Source: Protula sp. h YS-2021 (lineage: Eukaryota > Annelida > Polychaeta > Sabellida > Serpulidae). From it: 64,000 nucleotides of DNA. This document shows positions 12,746 through 23,195 of this stretch, piece by piece (the stretch's first letter is position 1; every line of letters starts with the position of its first letter). The notes under the pieces are model-generated. The model ran no database searches. It saw only the letters and a list, made by a program, of their open reading frames with translations, and had not been told where the DNA came from. The stretch covers positions 27,051,645-27,115,644 of the forward strand of contig OX457028.1 in the NCBI GenBank assembly GCA_949752745.1, read 5' to 3'. The position numbers were made by a program, and so were the translations under genes.

Positions 12746-14024
12746 CTGAAATGGAACCGATTTCAGTACATTCAAAAACTTGCAACACAATACACAAATA
12801 AACATCTTGCACTGTCCAAGGACATCAAAACATATTTTTAGCACATAGACCCTATTTCAAAAGTTGGAAGAGCCAGTTTGAGAAGCAGGTGAAAAGATGG
12901 TGTCAACTATGATGTCCTGACGTGTACTAGCTGGTAAATAGCCAAAAAGTCCCCCAAGAAGCCTCTGTTCCCACAAAATTGTGTTACATATCAAGATTAC
13001 TTTTCAGCGAAATGTCATATCATTGACAATTTTAAGTCAAAGACATAATATGTTGAAGAGTTTGACTTTCAGGATAAAATATGTAAAGTGTTTGACCTTC
13101 AGGTCAACCTGAAGGGCGAAAATAATTGTCACATTTTTGTCAGTTTAAAAAATATCAATATAAATATCTAAATTGATCTATATCTATATTCGAACTTGAA
13201 AGTAGTGCGTGATGACTTAAACGAATTACTTATGAACGGAAAACAACATTTTACATTAAACTGACCGTCATGAATTGAAAGCTTAATCAAAAGATATTTT
13301 CTAAGAAACGAGATTTTTCGCTCTTGCAAATGGTTCGGATTATTATTGATGCCAAAGGCGTTACTTCGATATCCTGTAAAAACATTTTCGTCAGCCACAT
13401 TTCCAGAAATCAGATTTTATGTGGATTTTTCCCTGCATGGATTTTATCTTAATAGACATTTTGCACAGAAATGTTTGCTTCGCATTTATTATATCTCGTG
13501 CTAAAGGTCTGACAGGCCACGAGGCGCAAACATTTCACGGTTTTGTGGTGTCACTGGTTATTACTTAGAAAGAAATTTTCTACGCAATAGGTCTTTCCTC
13601 TTTGTCTAGAGAAAGTGGGACGACTATGACATCAAATTTATCACAAATGGCACAGTCTTGTCAAATTCTGTGGCCCATCCTTTTTACGTTCGTAAGTAAA
13701 AAAAAATACCTGAGGAGGAGGAGGAGGGTGGGGGGGGGGGGGGGGGTACTGCCATAGTCACGTGGGCATATAAATTGATACGGAGGCCCTTCACTTTTTC
13801 CAACGGCACTCGATGAACTTTTGAACTGAACAAAAAATTAGTAGTGATCTTATCAAATAAAAAAAAACGATATTGTTTATTGATCATGCTTCAGTGATGT
13901 TTTCATGTTGTATTTTGCAAAACAAATAAATAAATAAAACAAGCAAAGGTGGGTATATGAACCAAACCATGTCGCTAAACCAAATACATGCATACATAAC
14001 TTTGAAAACAAAAAATCACCATAC

Positions 14025-14224
14025 TCAAAAGTAGGCTTCTTGGACTGCGTGTGGAAGACGTAATTAAACTCCCCAGCATCTTCGAAGTTAACCGGGATGT
14101 CACACAGTGTTTGAAAACAATTCTCGTTGTCCCTTTTCATATCATTAGCCACTTGAAATGCATCGACAACGGTCGTGTCGCCTCCTTCCATTTTAGCTTG
14201 TTGTATGCAGTGAAGCATCTGCAT
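14025..14224 (-). CDS. BBOX1: BBOX1-like dioxygenase, exon 5
   Basis: Follows an ATAG acceptor (14225-14226) and ends at a GTATGG donor (14024). It encodes MQMLHCIQQAKMEGGDTTVV and then DAFQVANDMKRDNENCFQTL. This corresponds to the family block L-L-H-C-x-x-Q-x-x-x-G-G-[DE]-x-x-x-x-D. The 200 bases start in phase 0 and end in phase 2, as the next exon requires. A second GT (14020) lies 4 bases on, but only the first fits the frame. Confidence 0.92.
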
Positions 14225-15182
14225 CTATTTTTATCATCGTGTTTATAAAATGAACGGCGCATGAAATGTAATACACAAAGTTTAATCAAGATCAAGTTTT
14301 ATCAAAATACTCACGCAAAAAAAAAAAATTATATCTATGTAATAATCTTCTGTAACAGTACACCCATTGAAGATGTGGTGGGCTTATTCAACATTTGTAA
14401 TTTTCCATGGCACTTGTTTATTCAAAAACGTCACAATAATCTTGTCCGAATGAAAATACCTTTTAGTTTGGGTAGCTTATTTAAATGTTTTCACACTCTT
14501 TTAAAGAACATTATTAACAACTTTTTCTATGATTTTGTGGACTTCTTTAAATTTTACGTGGCTGCTACAATCAGTCAAATAAATCATAACCTCCCCCCCC
14601 CCCCCCCCCTCCAGCTCGTGGAATTGCTCTTGAATTTTCTCCAATTGTCATATTTTTTTCACTTTTAATTTGCGAGTTTACACTTGTCACAGGTTTTCTC
14701 CGGTTTTGAAATCGTGCAAGTCCATGACTTGATGATGGAGAAGTAAGGATTATTTGGTGGACAATCCCTTTAAATTTAAAATTGAGATTAATGGATTTAT
14801 GAGTAATATCAACTGGATAAATGCAGAGGATTAACAGAGCCATTTTATGTTGTGAATCTTTGATGTCGGAGATAAACCCAAAGGCATATTAAGAAACTGA
14901 AAAAACAAGCGGTCGGCATCTGTGAAAAACATCTGCTCGTATTGTGGGTGATCAGTCTCTATGTTATTCAGCTCTTTTGTCAACATCAGTATATAAAAAA
15001 AAACAGGTTTGCCCCGCCCTCCGCTTTTACTCCACCCCTTTCCCATTTTGCCAATTCTTAATCTAGAATAATATCGCGCAAACAAACCTTCTCCTGGAAG
15101 AAAATATCTTTAACATAGAAATCAATGGGAATAGAATTTTGTTTGCACGCCACGGCATATTTTACACCATATATATGGCAAA

Positions 15183-15698
15183 GGTAAACGGTCATTTGCC
15201 CCCCCCCCCGGTCAACTGCCCCCCAGTCAACCGTCCCCCTTTTTTGCAACCCGGTCGACTGTCCCCCCTCCCTGCAATTTGACTGGGTGGTCATCTGCCC
15301 TCCTTTTTTCAGTGGAAAAAAATTCTTTAAAAAATTAGGCAATTGTGATGTCCCCGTCTACTTCGTCTCTGAAACAATTCATCTTCATTGATCCACTCAC
15401 CAATATTGATCTTAGGAGAGACTGATCCTTAAATTAATTGCAATTGTAATTGCAATTAGTTTCCTACTGGTGAATTGCAATTTACCGAGGTGCAATACAT
15501 CCAATAAGATAAATATAATTTTATTTACTGTGTCTTTGTAAGCCAAGAACCCAAGAAAAAACAGTATATGGAGGGGGCAAGCGACCACCTCTCCACTTTG
15601 AAGGGGGAGGGGGCAGTCGACCGGGTTGCAAAAGGGGGGGGGGCAGATGACAGGGGGGGGGGGGGCAGTTGACCTTGGTGGGCAGATGACAGGGATTC
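15183..15698. mobile_element. G/C-tract-rich MITE with 10-bp direct repeats
   Basis: Flanked by perfect ATATGGCAAA copies at 15173-15182 and 15699-15708. The ends are loosely inverted (GGTCATTTGCC against GGCAGATGAC) and the inner parts also pair (GGTCGACTG / CAGTCGACC). It lies in intron 4 and has no coding capacity. The 8-10 bp duplication suggests a hAT or MULE helper. Confidence 0.65.
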
Positions 15699-15798
15699 AT
15701 ATGGCAAAATATGAGTAGCGAAAGCTTGAGCGCAAATTGGCGGATTGCATGTTGGTCAATTTTCTTGAAGTTTCAGATGAAGAAGTAGATTTAATTAC

Positions 15799-15904
15799 CT
15801 CTGGTGAGTATTCGAGGTTCGGAAAGTCTGTGTGAAGTCCTAGAGTTTTGGAGTTGTACGCTAAATTACTCGATGTCAGGTTAATTTTCACGGCAGCTAT
15901 TTCA
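15799..15904 (-). CDS. BBOX1: BBOX1-like dioxygenase, exon 4 (iron-binding HTD)
   Basis: Acceptor TTTTAG (15905-15906) and donor GTAATT (15798). It encodes a segment ending NLAYNSKTLGLHTDFPNLEY. HTD supplies the first His and the Asp of the iron facial triad. The 106 bases fit between a phase-2 entry and a phase-0 exit. Confidence 0.93.
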
Positions 15905-16127
15905 CTAAAATACAGAACGTTCAATGCATCAATCATTCCACATAAAGTATACTTTTGAAATATGAGGAACTTTCTCGGTAAAGTCGAATACCATCGACGA
16001 TTAGAGACAGCTGTTTAGAACTGTGTCGATTTGTCTTAACTAAAAGCTGCCTTCCATTCCATTTTTCAAGTCAGAAAAAAGAATAACTTAAACACAAACA
16101 ATGTCTTTTTTATTAATAAAAATTTAC

Positions 16128-16273
16128 CCATAATGACACCCTGTAAGATGTGAAATTCGGGCGCCAATATCATGAAGAACGCCGACCTTTGTGGGTGCTT
16201 CTGTTATGAGACATATCCCATAAATCTCCAGATAAATCAGCCAATCAAACAAGCCCTTGTCATCACCAATCAG
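16128..16273 (-). CDS. BBOX1: BBOX1-like dioxygenase, exon 3
   Basis: Acceptor AACAG (16274-16275) and donor GTAAAT (16127). It encodes GLFDWLIYLEIYGICLITEA followed by PTKVGVLHDIGARISHLTGC. This matches the family block W-L-x-x-L-x-x-x-G-[IV] ... P ... G-x-V-x-x-L-x-x-R-I-x. Phase 0 in, phase 2 out. Element A starts only 165 bp upstream of this exon. Confidence 0.92.
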
Positions 16274-16431
16274 CTGTTTGTATTGGCAGCAAAGTTTAAA
16301 ATAAATATACAGAATTAAAAAACGAACACAAGCTCATTTTTTAATAAACAAGTGATATACAGGTTAGTCTAAAAAGAAGATAAAGCAACAATGAACGTAT
16401 AACTTGTTCAACAATTTTATAATTTATAAAT

Positions 16432-16437
16432 GAAATG
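16432..16437. repeat. Target-site duplication of element A, left
   Basis: GAAATG, repeated at 33719-33724 immediately outside the other terminus. Six bases is the usual Polinton/Maverick duplication length. Confidence 0.9.
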
Positions 16438-16725
16438 AGTAGTAGGAAAACGAGAGTTCGAAAACCGGAAGTGGCGTCATCAGACCCCCCTCCCCCTAGG
16501 ACATACTATGTATCGACCCCCCTCCCCCGCTAGGACCTACTATGTACCGACCCCCTCCCCCCTCCCCCCTCCCCCTAGGAGGCATAACCCTAAGTCACCT
16601 ATCAATCATCATGACGTCATTAGTCACGTGACCTGTCAATCATCATTAGTCACGTGACCTGTCAATCATGTGTCATGTGACTCCAACCCTATATGAGGAT
16701 TGTTTTCCCGAACATTAACCTTCCG

Positions 16726-16810
16726 GCCTGAATGGCTCACTTGGTAGAGCAGAGGACTCGTAAGTGGATCCATCGTCTGGAGGTTGGTGGATTGATCCCG
16801 CCCTCAGGCA
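16726..16810 (+). tRNA. tRNA-like unit 1 in left TIR of A (probably a pseudo-tRNA)
   Basis: An acceptor stem GCCTGAA / (C)TCAGGC with A discriminator is well paired. The D arm is GGCTCACTTGGTAGAGC (A-box like), and the T arm GGTGG..CCGCC pairs fully (B-box like, with ATTGATC in the loop). At 85 nt it has extra bases between the anticodon region (CTCGTAA) and the variable region. The anticodon stem does not pair well, so a working tRNA is doubtful. A small intron or a tRNA-derived element is possible. Confidence 0.45.
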
Positions 16811-17474
16811 TCACTTTCACCTTCTGTCTATCATACCGTCATATCATGAGGTTTTCAATGTGAGGACCTCCCCTCCCAGGTCCTCCATGTGAGGACTTCC
16901 ACCGTCTGTCTATCATACCATGGAGACCCCCCTGGAACATAATACGTACGGACCCCCTCCCCGGGTCCTCCATGTGAGGACTTCCATCATCTATTTATCA
17001 TACCATGGGGACCCCCTCCCCGGGGTCCTCCATGTGGGATCCCCTTAGGACATGATTCAGCAGTTCTATAAGAGCACATTGTGTGCGGACATGTGTTTCA
17101 TTCATGCTGTGACTGCTGTTGGAGACACATGGAAAAAAGTGAAAAGTGAAGGATTGACTGGAATACACATAGGAGACGAAGTGAAAGATTGGTTATTCTT
17201 TGGAAAAGGAAGTGACAGATTGGCTGGAAACACATAGGAAAGTGAAAGATTGACTGGAATACACATGGAGACGAATTGGAAAAGAGTCGTGGTAAGTGAC
17301 TTTTTTGTGACTTTTGTGACTCTGTGACATCATGTGACATTATGTGACATCATGTGACACTATGTGACTATGTAACATCATATGGCTATATGACTATGTA
17401 AGAAGTATGTAATTGCTATGTGAGCATAATTAGTCTAAAGTATGTATGTCATTATCAGATCGTTCAATAGATCT

Positions 17475-17547
17475 GCCTCCGTAGCTCACTTGGTAGAACC
17501 GAGGACTCGTAAGCAGAAAATTGGTGGTTCGATCCCGGCTCGGGGCA
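17475..17547 (+). tRNA. tRNA-like unit 2 in left TIR of A (probably a pseudo-tRNA)
   Basis: 73 nt, the standard tRNA length. It starts GCCTCCG and ends GGGGC plus A. A-box TAGCTCACTTGG and B-box GGTTCGATCCC are intact, followed 5 nt on by a T run that would stop RNA polymerase III. The loop CTCGTAA would give anticodon CGT (Thr) in the usual count, but the anticodon stem (GAGGA against GCAGA) does not pair. Confidence 0.5.
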
Positions 17548-18069
17548 AATCTTTTTTTTTGTTTACTTTTGTGACTATGTAACATCATGTGACATTATGT
17601 GACATCATGTGACTGTGACTTTATGTGACTCTGTGACTTTATGTGACTCTGTAACATTACGTAACATTAGGTAATATTATGTGACTCTGTAACATCGTGT
17701 GACATCATGTGACACTATGTGACATCATGTGACACTATGTGACTCTGTGACATTATGTGACACTATGTGACTCTGTGACATTATGTGACATTATGTGACT
17801 CTGTGACATTATGTGACTGACTTTTTTTAACATAGTAACTATATTTCTATGTCTATTTTCACTAATAATATTTAATTAGTCATATTTCAGTGGTTCTGTT
17901 ACAGTAACCACACACACGCAAACAGCGTAGGAATAAGTACATGGAATGTCTCGGACTGTGGGAAACGATCGATAAATTTCAGAGTGCACTAGTTCAGAGC
18001 GTGGGAACGATCGATAAATTTGAGAAGGAATGGGATTTTCCCCACGCTAAGTCTAATGTTATGTTTTAT

Positions 18070-18620
18070 GTTGTAGCAGTGGAAAAATGGTAGTTCTAGA
18101 CCAACTTTAACAAATGTAGTTTTTGGAAAACATATGATATATAAATAAGTTTTGGAATTTTACCATGCTACTTATTCAAATGTTCTAAAGTTATAGTAGT
18201 GCGAAAATGGTGGTTCTAGATCAACTTTAACCAATTTAGTTTTTGATAACATATGATTTATAAAATAGGTTTTAGCATTTTACCATGCTACTTATTCGAA
18301 TGTTCTAAAGTTATAGTAGTGGAAAAATGGTGGTTCTAGACCAACTTTAACAAATTTAGTTTTTAACAACATATGATATATAAAATAAGTTTGAACATTT
18401 TAGCATGCTACTTATTTGAATGTTCTAAAGTTATAGTAGTAGAAAAATGGTGTTCTAGACCAACTTTAACAAATTAAGTTTTTAACAACATATGATATAT
18501 AAAATAAGTTTGATCATTTTAGCATGCTACTTATTCGAATGTTCTAAAGTTATAGTAGTGGAAAAATGGTGGTTGTAGACCAAATTTAACAAATTTAGTT
18601 TTTTGAAAGCATATTATGTC
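18070..18620 (+). repeat. ~120-bp tandem repeats in left TIR of A
   Basis: About 4.5 units with the landmarks TATAGTAGTGGAAAAATGG, TTCTAGACCAACTTTAAC, ACATATGATATATAAAATAA and CATGCTACTTATTCGAATG. The right TIR has only about 2.5 units (31880-32170), so copy number changed after the TIRs were paired. Confidence 0.9.
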
Positions 18621-18690
18621 AACAACCTTTCTTAATGCTTTCAGGTATCGTTAGAACACATCGCTCTCCGCTTTCACCTGATCCTTAACA

Positions 18691-19074
18691 ATGCCAACAT
18701 TACTTCTTCACCGAGGTGTAGAGACCATGGATGACGTCTTCAAAGTGAACTATGTTGACCATGTGCTTTCAAAGCTTCCTGCTTTTGAATCGGATTGGAT
18801 TTTGCAAGTGAAAGATTTGCATCAGCATTGGGAAGCTGTTGGAAATATAATTCCAAGAGATGAATTCATCCGCTCATTTCTACGCGAATGTGAAGAACTA
18901 CTTTTACCATCAACTTATGACATTGATTCAGCATTTATCCGCGCGAATACAACTTGGGCAGCTGAGCTCATGTTAGTTGTAGCTGCTAGAATTATTTTAC
19001 ATTATGATGATAACATTCCATTGACGACGATGCATCAGAACTTGTTCAATTCAACAATGGACGAGCTGAAGTGA
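18691..19074 (+). CDS. Unrecognised 127-aa protein of element A
   Basis: First gene inside the left TIR. It is acidic, helical in composition and has no Cys cluster. A possible better start is the Met at 18730 (MDDVFKVNYVDHVL). The block YVDHVLSKL ... DEFIRSFLRECEELLLP resembles YVDYMISEL ... REDFIKECVLSN of the protein at 19846, so the two look like diverged paralogues. No counterpart occupies this place in element B, where a longer Asp-rich gene sits instead. Function unknown. Confidence 0.6.
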   Translation: MPTLLLHRGVETMDDVFKVNYVDHVLSKLPAFESDWILQVKDLHQHWEAVGNIIPRDEFIRSFLRECEELLLPSTYDIDSAFIRANTTWAAELMLVVAARIILHYDDNIPLTTMHQNLFNSTMDELK

Positions 19075-19138
19075 ATTCAAAGCTTTGTAAAATGTTTGAA
19101 GAACTGTAAGAAAGCTGACTCTACAATTTTTTTGATGG

Positions 19139-19147
19139 TATAAAAGG
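19139..19147 (+). promoter_or_regulatory. TATA box TATAAAAGG
   Basis: Lies 38-46 bp upstream of the ATG at 19185. The equivalent place in element B also has TATAAAAGG (minus strand, about 52669-52677). Confidence 0.6.
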
Positions 19148-19184
19148 AGAAGGGTGAAGTGAAGTCATTATTCAATGCGCAGCC

Positions 19185-19796
19185 ATGGAGAAGACATGCA
19201 GCTTTAAAATTAGTGCAAACTTAATCATTACTGTGGAGCATGAGCAATTTGGACCATTTCTTCGGATCAAACGTTGAGAGAGATGGCTTGCTTTAGCACC
19301 AAACTTGTGGCAGATTGTGTGTGAGAGATTAACGTTGATGGCTTGAAGTCATTTCATACCTAGACATGCCTAGACATACCTAGACATGCGCTATGTGAGT
19401 TTTGTGCAAACATCACTGTTTGAAGGGAAAGAATATACGCGTTACATCAACATGAATGATGGTGAATGGGAGACATTGCTTCAGGAAATGGATAACATCA
19501 ACTCAGTCTTATTCGCCAAACCTGAACCATGTACGGAATGTCATGGGAAGAAAACTCCTATCAAGCTACAAAAGGACAATCGAATGAAAGTGTCAAAGCT
19601 ATCCAAGAAAAGACTGGCTGAAGTTCGATTGGAGAATATGAACGTGCAAAATCAACTTGGAATTACCTGTGAATATTGTTTTGCTTACGGATATGCTGAG
19701 GATTATGATTGTCACTGCCACAAGTACAATTGCAAGTTGTGTGAACCTGAAAACTTCTGCAACAAGTGTGGCTCACTAACAGTATCTGCAGAGTAA
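19185..19796 (+). pseudogene. PC4-fold-like / zinc-ribbon protein, broken in A
   Basis: The ATG at 19185 starts MEKTCSFKISANL, as in the element B homologue (52025-52629). A stop at 19277-19279 and frame changes near 19340-19380 split it, and the second half is open from 19386. The first part ends RYVSFVQTSLFEGKEYTRYI then NMNDGEWETLL, a strand-strand-helix pattern like that of PC4 coactivators. The second part is a basic stretch and a Cys-rich tail (CEYCFAYGYAEDYDCHCHKY, CKLCEPENFCNKCGS) with at least eight Cys. Such a protein could bind nucleic acid, but that is an inference from pattern only. Confidence 0.55.
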
Positions 19797-19845
19797 GACT
19801 GCAAGTCATTTGCTTGCCAGCCGTCAAAGTGGGCAGACGTGTCAG

Positions 19846-20130
19846 ATGGATGTAGAAACATGTTTCAAGGAGACGTATGTGGACTACATGATAAGTGAAC
19901 TGGCGCGTTTTGGATCTATTCAACAACTGGAACACTTTGGTATCTATTGGGTACTTGCTCATTCCACGTTGAACGTTCCAAACTTACGCGAGGATTTCAT
20001 CAAAGAGTGTGTGCTTTCAAACATTGACGGGGCTGAGGAGTTTGATGTGGAAGCAACATATCACTTTGCTCGATTTGATCCAAGACTGTTTGATGAAGTG
20101 AGAGGGTGGTTAATCTATATTGCAGTATAG
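19846..20130 (+). CDS. Unrecognised 94-aa acidic protein, conserved in A and B
   Basis: I prefer the Met at 19846 (MDVETCFKE) over the upstream one at 19810 because the element B copy (51669-51956) is alike from this Met onward. It contains YVDYMISELARFGSIQQ and FDPRLFDEVRGWLIYIAV at the C-terminus. It looks like a paralogue of the 18691 protein. The next start codon follows 6 bases after its stop. Function unknown. Confidence 0.65.
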   Translation: MDVETCFKETYVDYMISELARFGSIQQLEHFGIYWVLAHSTLNVPNLREDFIKECVLSNIDGAEEFDVEATYHFARFDPRLFDEVRGWLIYIAV

Positions 20131-20138
20131 TGGCAGAC

Positions 20139-20462
20139 ATGACATTGAGACAATATATTGTGCAAAAAACATATTGTGAAGAAATGTTATTAGCTGTAAA
20201 AAAGTTTGCATGTTTAGTATGTCCTGCTTGTCAAAATGAAGAGTGTTCAGACCATAATTGTCATTCTACATGTGTCTATACATATTGGAATGAAGCTAAA
20301 TATTATATTCATTTAGATATGGTGTTAGATAATGCAAATCAACGTTGTGAAAAATATGGTGTAGATGCTATCACATTAGATGAATCAAGTAGTTGGTTAA
20401 TGTTCATTGAAGATCAATGGACTCCAACTCTTCACACCATTGTATCAATACTTGATTTGTAA
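20139..20462 (+). CDS. Unrecognised 107-aa Cys/His protein, conserved in A and B
   Basis: The start at 20139 follows the previous stop closely. It carries a compact Cys/His cluster CLVCPACQNEECSDHNCHST that could bind zinc, then a helical half ending DQWTPTLHTIVSILDL. Element B keeps the body (51355-51646) but has lost this ATG and part of the Cys cluster. Confidence 0.6.
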   Translation: MTLRQYIVQKTYCEEMLLAVKKFACLVCPACQNEECSDHNCHSTCVYTYWNEAKYYIHLDMVLDNANQRCEKYGVDAITLDESSSWLMFIEDQWTPTLHTIVSILDL

Positions 20463-20535
20463 GATATGTTGATTGAGTTGTAAGAAAAAATAAAATGTAA
20501 GATATGTTGACAAGTGTTAATCATTAAGTGTTAAC

Positions 20536-21633
20536 ATGTCGACGTGGAAAGACTTCTTAACCAATATTTACTTTAAACCTGGTCAACTCGGGGCATTTGC
20601 TGGTCCTTTCAAACTTTATCGTATATTAAAAACACATGAACAACCAGTCACTCATTCACAAGTGAAGAAATGGTTACAGGATCAAGATGCCTTCAGTTTA
20701 CTACAACCTGTAAAATACAGGTTTAAAAGGCAACGTGTCATTACACGTGGTATTGATGACATGTGGGATATTGATTTAGCTGATATGGAAACATAGCTCC
20801 CTATAATGATGACACCCGCTTTTTATTGGTTGTCATTGATGTGTTTTCCGAATATTTGTGGGTACAGCCAATACCTAATAAATCACATACCAGCGTCATA
20901 GAAGCCTTTCAAAAGATTTTTCATGAAACGCAACGAAGACCACGAACTCTAAGGTCGGATAAAGGAACTGAATTTAAAAACAGATGGGTAAAAGCATTTT
21001 TGAAGAAGGAGGGAATACATGCATATACAACAAAGGATGAAACCAAAGCCAACTTTGCTGAGAGAGTCATTCGTACTCTAAAGAGAATGATGTATCGATA
21101 TTTTCTACATAATCAAACTTATCGATATATGGACATCCTTCCAGACTTAGTGTACAATTACAACCATAGACCTCATGGCTCCCTACCTAATAAGTATGCT
21201 CCTGCAGATATTCGTAAAGACAACGAATCGAAAATATTGAAGTATATTTATGTAGACAAATTGAAATTGAAACCAAAGAAAAAAACCCTATAAATTTAAA
21301 ATTGGTGATCAGGTTCGCATTTCCCACATGAAATATGTATTTCAACGGGATTATCATATAAAGTGGACGCAAGAAGTCTTCATTATCACACATCGTTGTA
21401 AGAAGCAAGGAATACACTTGTATCGTATGAAAGACTTTTTGGACAAAGACATTGATGGACATTTCTATGAAGAAGAACTGCAGTAAGTGACAAAAGATAT
21501 TGAATCTGTCTACAGAATTGAAAAGGTTTTGAAAACACGAAGAAGACGAGGTGTTAAAGAATTATTTGTGAAATGGTTAGGTTGGTCAAAGAAGTTTAAC
21601 AGTTGGGTGAAAGAAACTGATATTCGAAAATGA
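20536..21633 (+). pseudogene. Polinton integrase with chromodomain (broken), element A
   Basis: Retrovirus-type integrase. It has an N-terminal helical region, then the catalytic core with WDIDLADM (first Asp), LRSDKGTEFKNRW (second Asp) and NFAERVIRTLK (Glu). A basic SH3-like part with KIGDQVRISHMKYVF follows, then a C-terminal chromodomain with YRIEKVL and ELFVKWLGWSKKFNSWV. The chromodomain probably steers insertion to particular chromatin. Breaks are a frameshift near 20790, another near 21287 and a stop at 21484-21486. The closing TGA overlaps the ATG of the ATPase (ATGA at 21630). Confidence 0.9.
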
Positions 21634-22289
21634 AGCATCCATTCACATGTTTGGTCTCTGGACCTACAGGCAGTGCTAAAACTTCTCTATTTAGAGAAAT
21701 TCTAGAACAAAAGTTAATTAAATCCTCTCCAAAAACCATTTTATGGCTCTATGCAGCAGATCAGCTTTTGTACAAGGGAATGAAAGGTGTGGAATTTTAC
21801 CAAGGCATTCCAGATGACACTGAAGAGCGTTTTAACCCGAAAAAGCCAAACTAACTCATCATTGATGACTTTATGACCAAATGTCATAGTGATGAGCGTA
21901 TGACACGTCTCTTTAGTGTTGGCAGCAGTCACCAAAATCTAAGCATTATTTTTATTGTGCATAATTTGTTCAATCATGGTAGAGAAATGCGAAATATTAG
22001 TTTGAATACACATTACATCATTCTGTTTAAAAATCCTAGAGACAGTCAACAAATAAGTACATTAGAGCCACAATTGTATCCTGGAAAATCTCATTTTCTC
22101 ATAGAAGCCTATCAAGATGCTACCAGCAAACCTCATGGCTATTTATTCATTGATTTGAAGCCGAAGACGAATGATCACCTACGTATTCGTACAGGCATTT
22201 TACCAAAGCATACACATTACGTATATGTTGATAAAGTAGCGTATGAACAAGAACCACGTAACTTGACCATTCGCAGCCAAGATGTCTAA
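21630..22289 (+). pseudogene. FtsK/HerA-type genome-packaging ATPase (one stop), element A
   Basis: Walker A is GPTGSAKTS near residue 12. Walker B is LIIDDFM near residue 78, just after an in-frame TAA at 21852-21854. A later motif reads NLSIIFIVHNLF (sensor-type strand), and the C-terminal half carries KPHGYLFIDL. About 219 codons in all, typical of A32-like packaging ATPases of Polintons and adintoviruses, which pump DNA into the capsid. Its end overlaps the next start by 8 nt. Confidence 0.88.
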
Positions 22290-22608
22290 ACGTATTCAAG
22301 CGAATCAACCTTTTCTTCACTTGCTCGCACGCAGCGGGCCTAAACGACGTAAATTCTTGCTACAACAAGCTACTAAGGAGGAATTAACTAGCTTGTTCGA
22401 AATTTGTTTGAATATATTGCGAGGACATTTGACCTTAAGCTCAAAAAGGTATAAGGAATTCAAGCGTGAACGTCATACCCTACGCACACTGGCAGATAAG
22501 AAGATATCACTTCGAAGAAAAAAGAAGTTGGTTAATCAGAAAGGAGGATTTATTGGAGCCATTGCTAAATTTGCATTACCCTTGTTAGCTCAGTTGCTGT
22601 TAAAATGA
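22282..22608 (+). CDS. 108-aa basic virion-type protein with GG-hydrophobic tail
   Basis: A Lys/Arg-rich protein with SGPKRRKFLLQQATKEEL, then SLFEICLNILRGHL. It has a basic middle (KKISLRRKKKLVNQKGG) and a hydrophobic tail GFIGAIAKFALPLLAQLLLK. This layout recurs in animal Polintons and is usually compared with adenovirus pX-like core or membrane-active peptides. QKGG|F fits the adenain cleavage pattern, which would free the amphipathic tail. It overlaps the ATPase end by 8 nt, and its stop overlaps the next start (ATGA). Intact in A, frameshifted in B. Confidence 0.7.
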   Translation: MSKRIQANQPFLHLLARSGPKRRKFLLQQATKEELTSLFEICLNILRGHLTLSSKRYKEFKRERHTLRTLADKKISLRRKKKLVNQKGGFIGAIAKFALPLLAQLLLK

Positions 22609-23195
22609 AACATACTTTGAAAATGGTCCTCATTCCTGAATATGAATATAAAATGGTGTTAGAAAAGAAGGGAAAAGATGGTGAAATCAAAACGAAAGTG
22701 AATAAACTTTTACGTGGGAAACGAACTCGTGAAAAGGCAATAGAAATGTCTCAAGTTCTTGGCCGTCATTTACCAGCAATTCAGTCACAACAACAACGAC
22801 AAAAGTCAGTTACGTCATCCACTGCAGAAAAATCAGAAAAGTCCCAACAGTTTCTAAACCATTTTCAACCTATTTATCATGTAAAACTAACACAACTTCT
22901 GGCAGAACTTAAGAAATATGGTACGAGATGGACAGATAAGAATGAACTTGTTTTAAAAACGGGTACTGTCATTACAAATTCCAACATTGTTGATTTGTTG
23001 AAAGAAACATTGGTTTCTACAAGAAGAAAAGAACGACGAGAATCACCACATGGTTGGAAGCAGTTTATTGAGGAAATTGTAGACGCTAATATTCCAAAAA
23101 CTGTTTTTGGTAAAAAGACAACTCATGAAGATATTACAAAAGAGATACAACAACGTCAACACAGGTTGTTTCTAGAAGGATGGGAAACTTTTTAA
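22605..23195 (+). CDS. Unrecognised 196-aa basic protein of the morphogenesis block
   Basis: Starts in an ATGA overlap with the previous gene. Very basic with Gln-rich SQQQRQKSVTSS in the middle and a C-terminal region HGWKQFIEEIVDANIPKTVF. No membrane segment or clear enzyme motif is seen. Position between the pX-like and penton genes suggests a structural or scaffolding role, which is inference. The element B copy has lost about 90 bases of the N-terminal part and has frameshifts. Confidence 0.65.
   Translation: MKHTLKMVLIPEYEYKMVLEKKGKDGEIKTKVNKLLRGKRTREKAIEMSQVLGRHLPAIQSQQQRQKSVTSSTAEKSEKSQQFLNHFQPIYHVKLTQLLAELKKYGTRWTDKNELVLKTGTVITNSNIVDLLKETLVSTRRKERRESPHGWKQFIEEIVDANIPKTVFGKKTTHEDITKEIQQRQHRLFLEGWETF

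Larger units (their letters stand above)
11626..16127 (-). other. Introns 3-6 of the BBOX1-like gene
   Basis: Non-exonic parts of this range hold homopolymer G or C runs (about 12165, 12341, 13729, 14587, 15199 and 15652), the MITE-like insertion at 15183-15698, and otherwise AT-rich intron DNA. I see no other gene here. Open frames of 60-130 residues in this range are either the exons themselves or intron read-through. Confidence 0.7.
16438..18672 (+). repeat. Left terminal inverted repeat of element A
   Basis: Matches the reverse complement of 31817-33718. From the outside inward it has a C/G-rich block with CCCCTAGGACATACTATG, two tRNA-like units, arrays of ATGTGACAT-type short repeats (about 17300-17400 and 17570-17820), paired ATCGATAAATTTCAGAGTGC boxes, then ~120-bp tandem repeats, ending at GCTCTCCGCT. 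The left copy is longer mainly because it has more 120-bp units. Confidence 0.9.

Noticed and set aside
14261..14668. 135-residue plus-strand open frame
   Set aside because: Phe/Leu-rich intron read-through with a Pro run from a C tract; no homology pattern.
16726..16810. Functional Thr tRNA
   Set aside because: The anticodon stem does not pair and there are extra bases; kept only as a tRNA-like unit.
17290..17820. ATGTGACAT arrays considered as telomere-like ends
   Set aside because: They are imperfect, internal to the TIR and present at both ends in inverse orientation; ordinary short tandem repeats.
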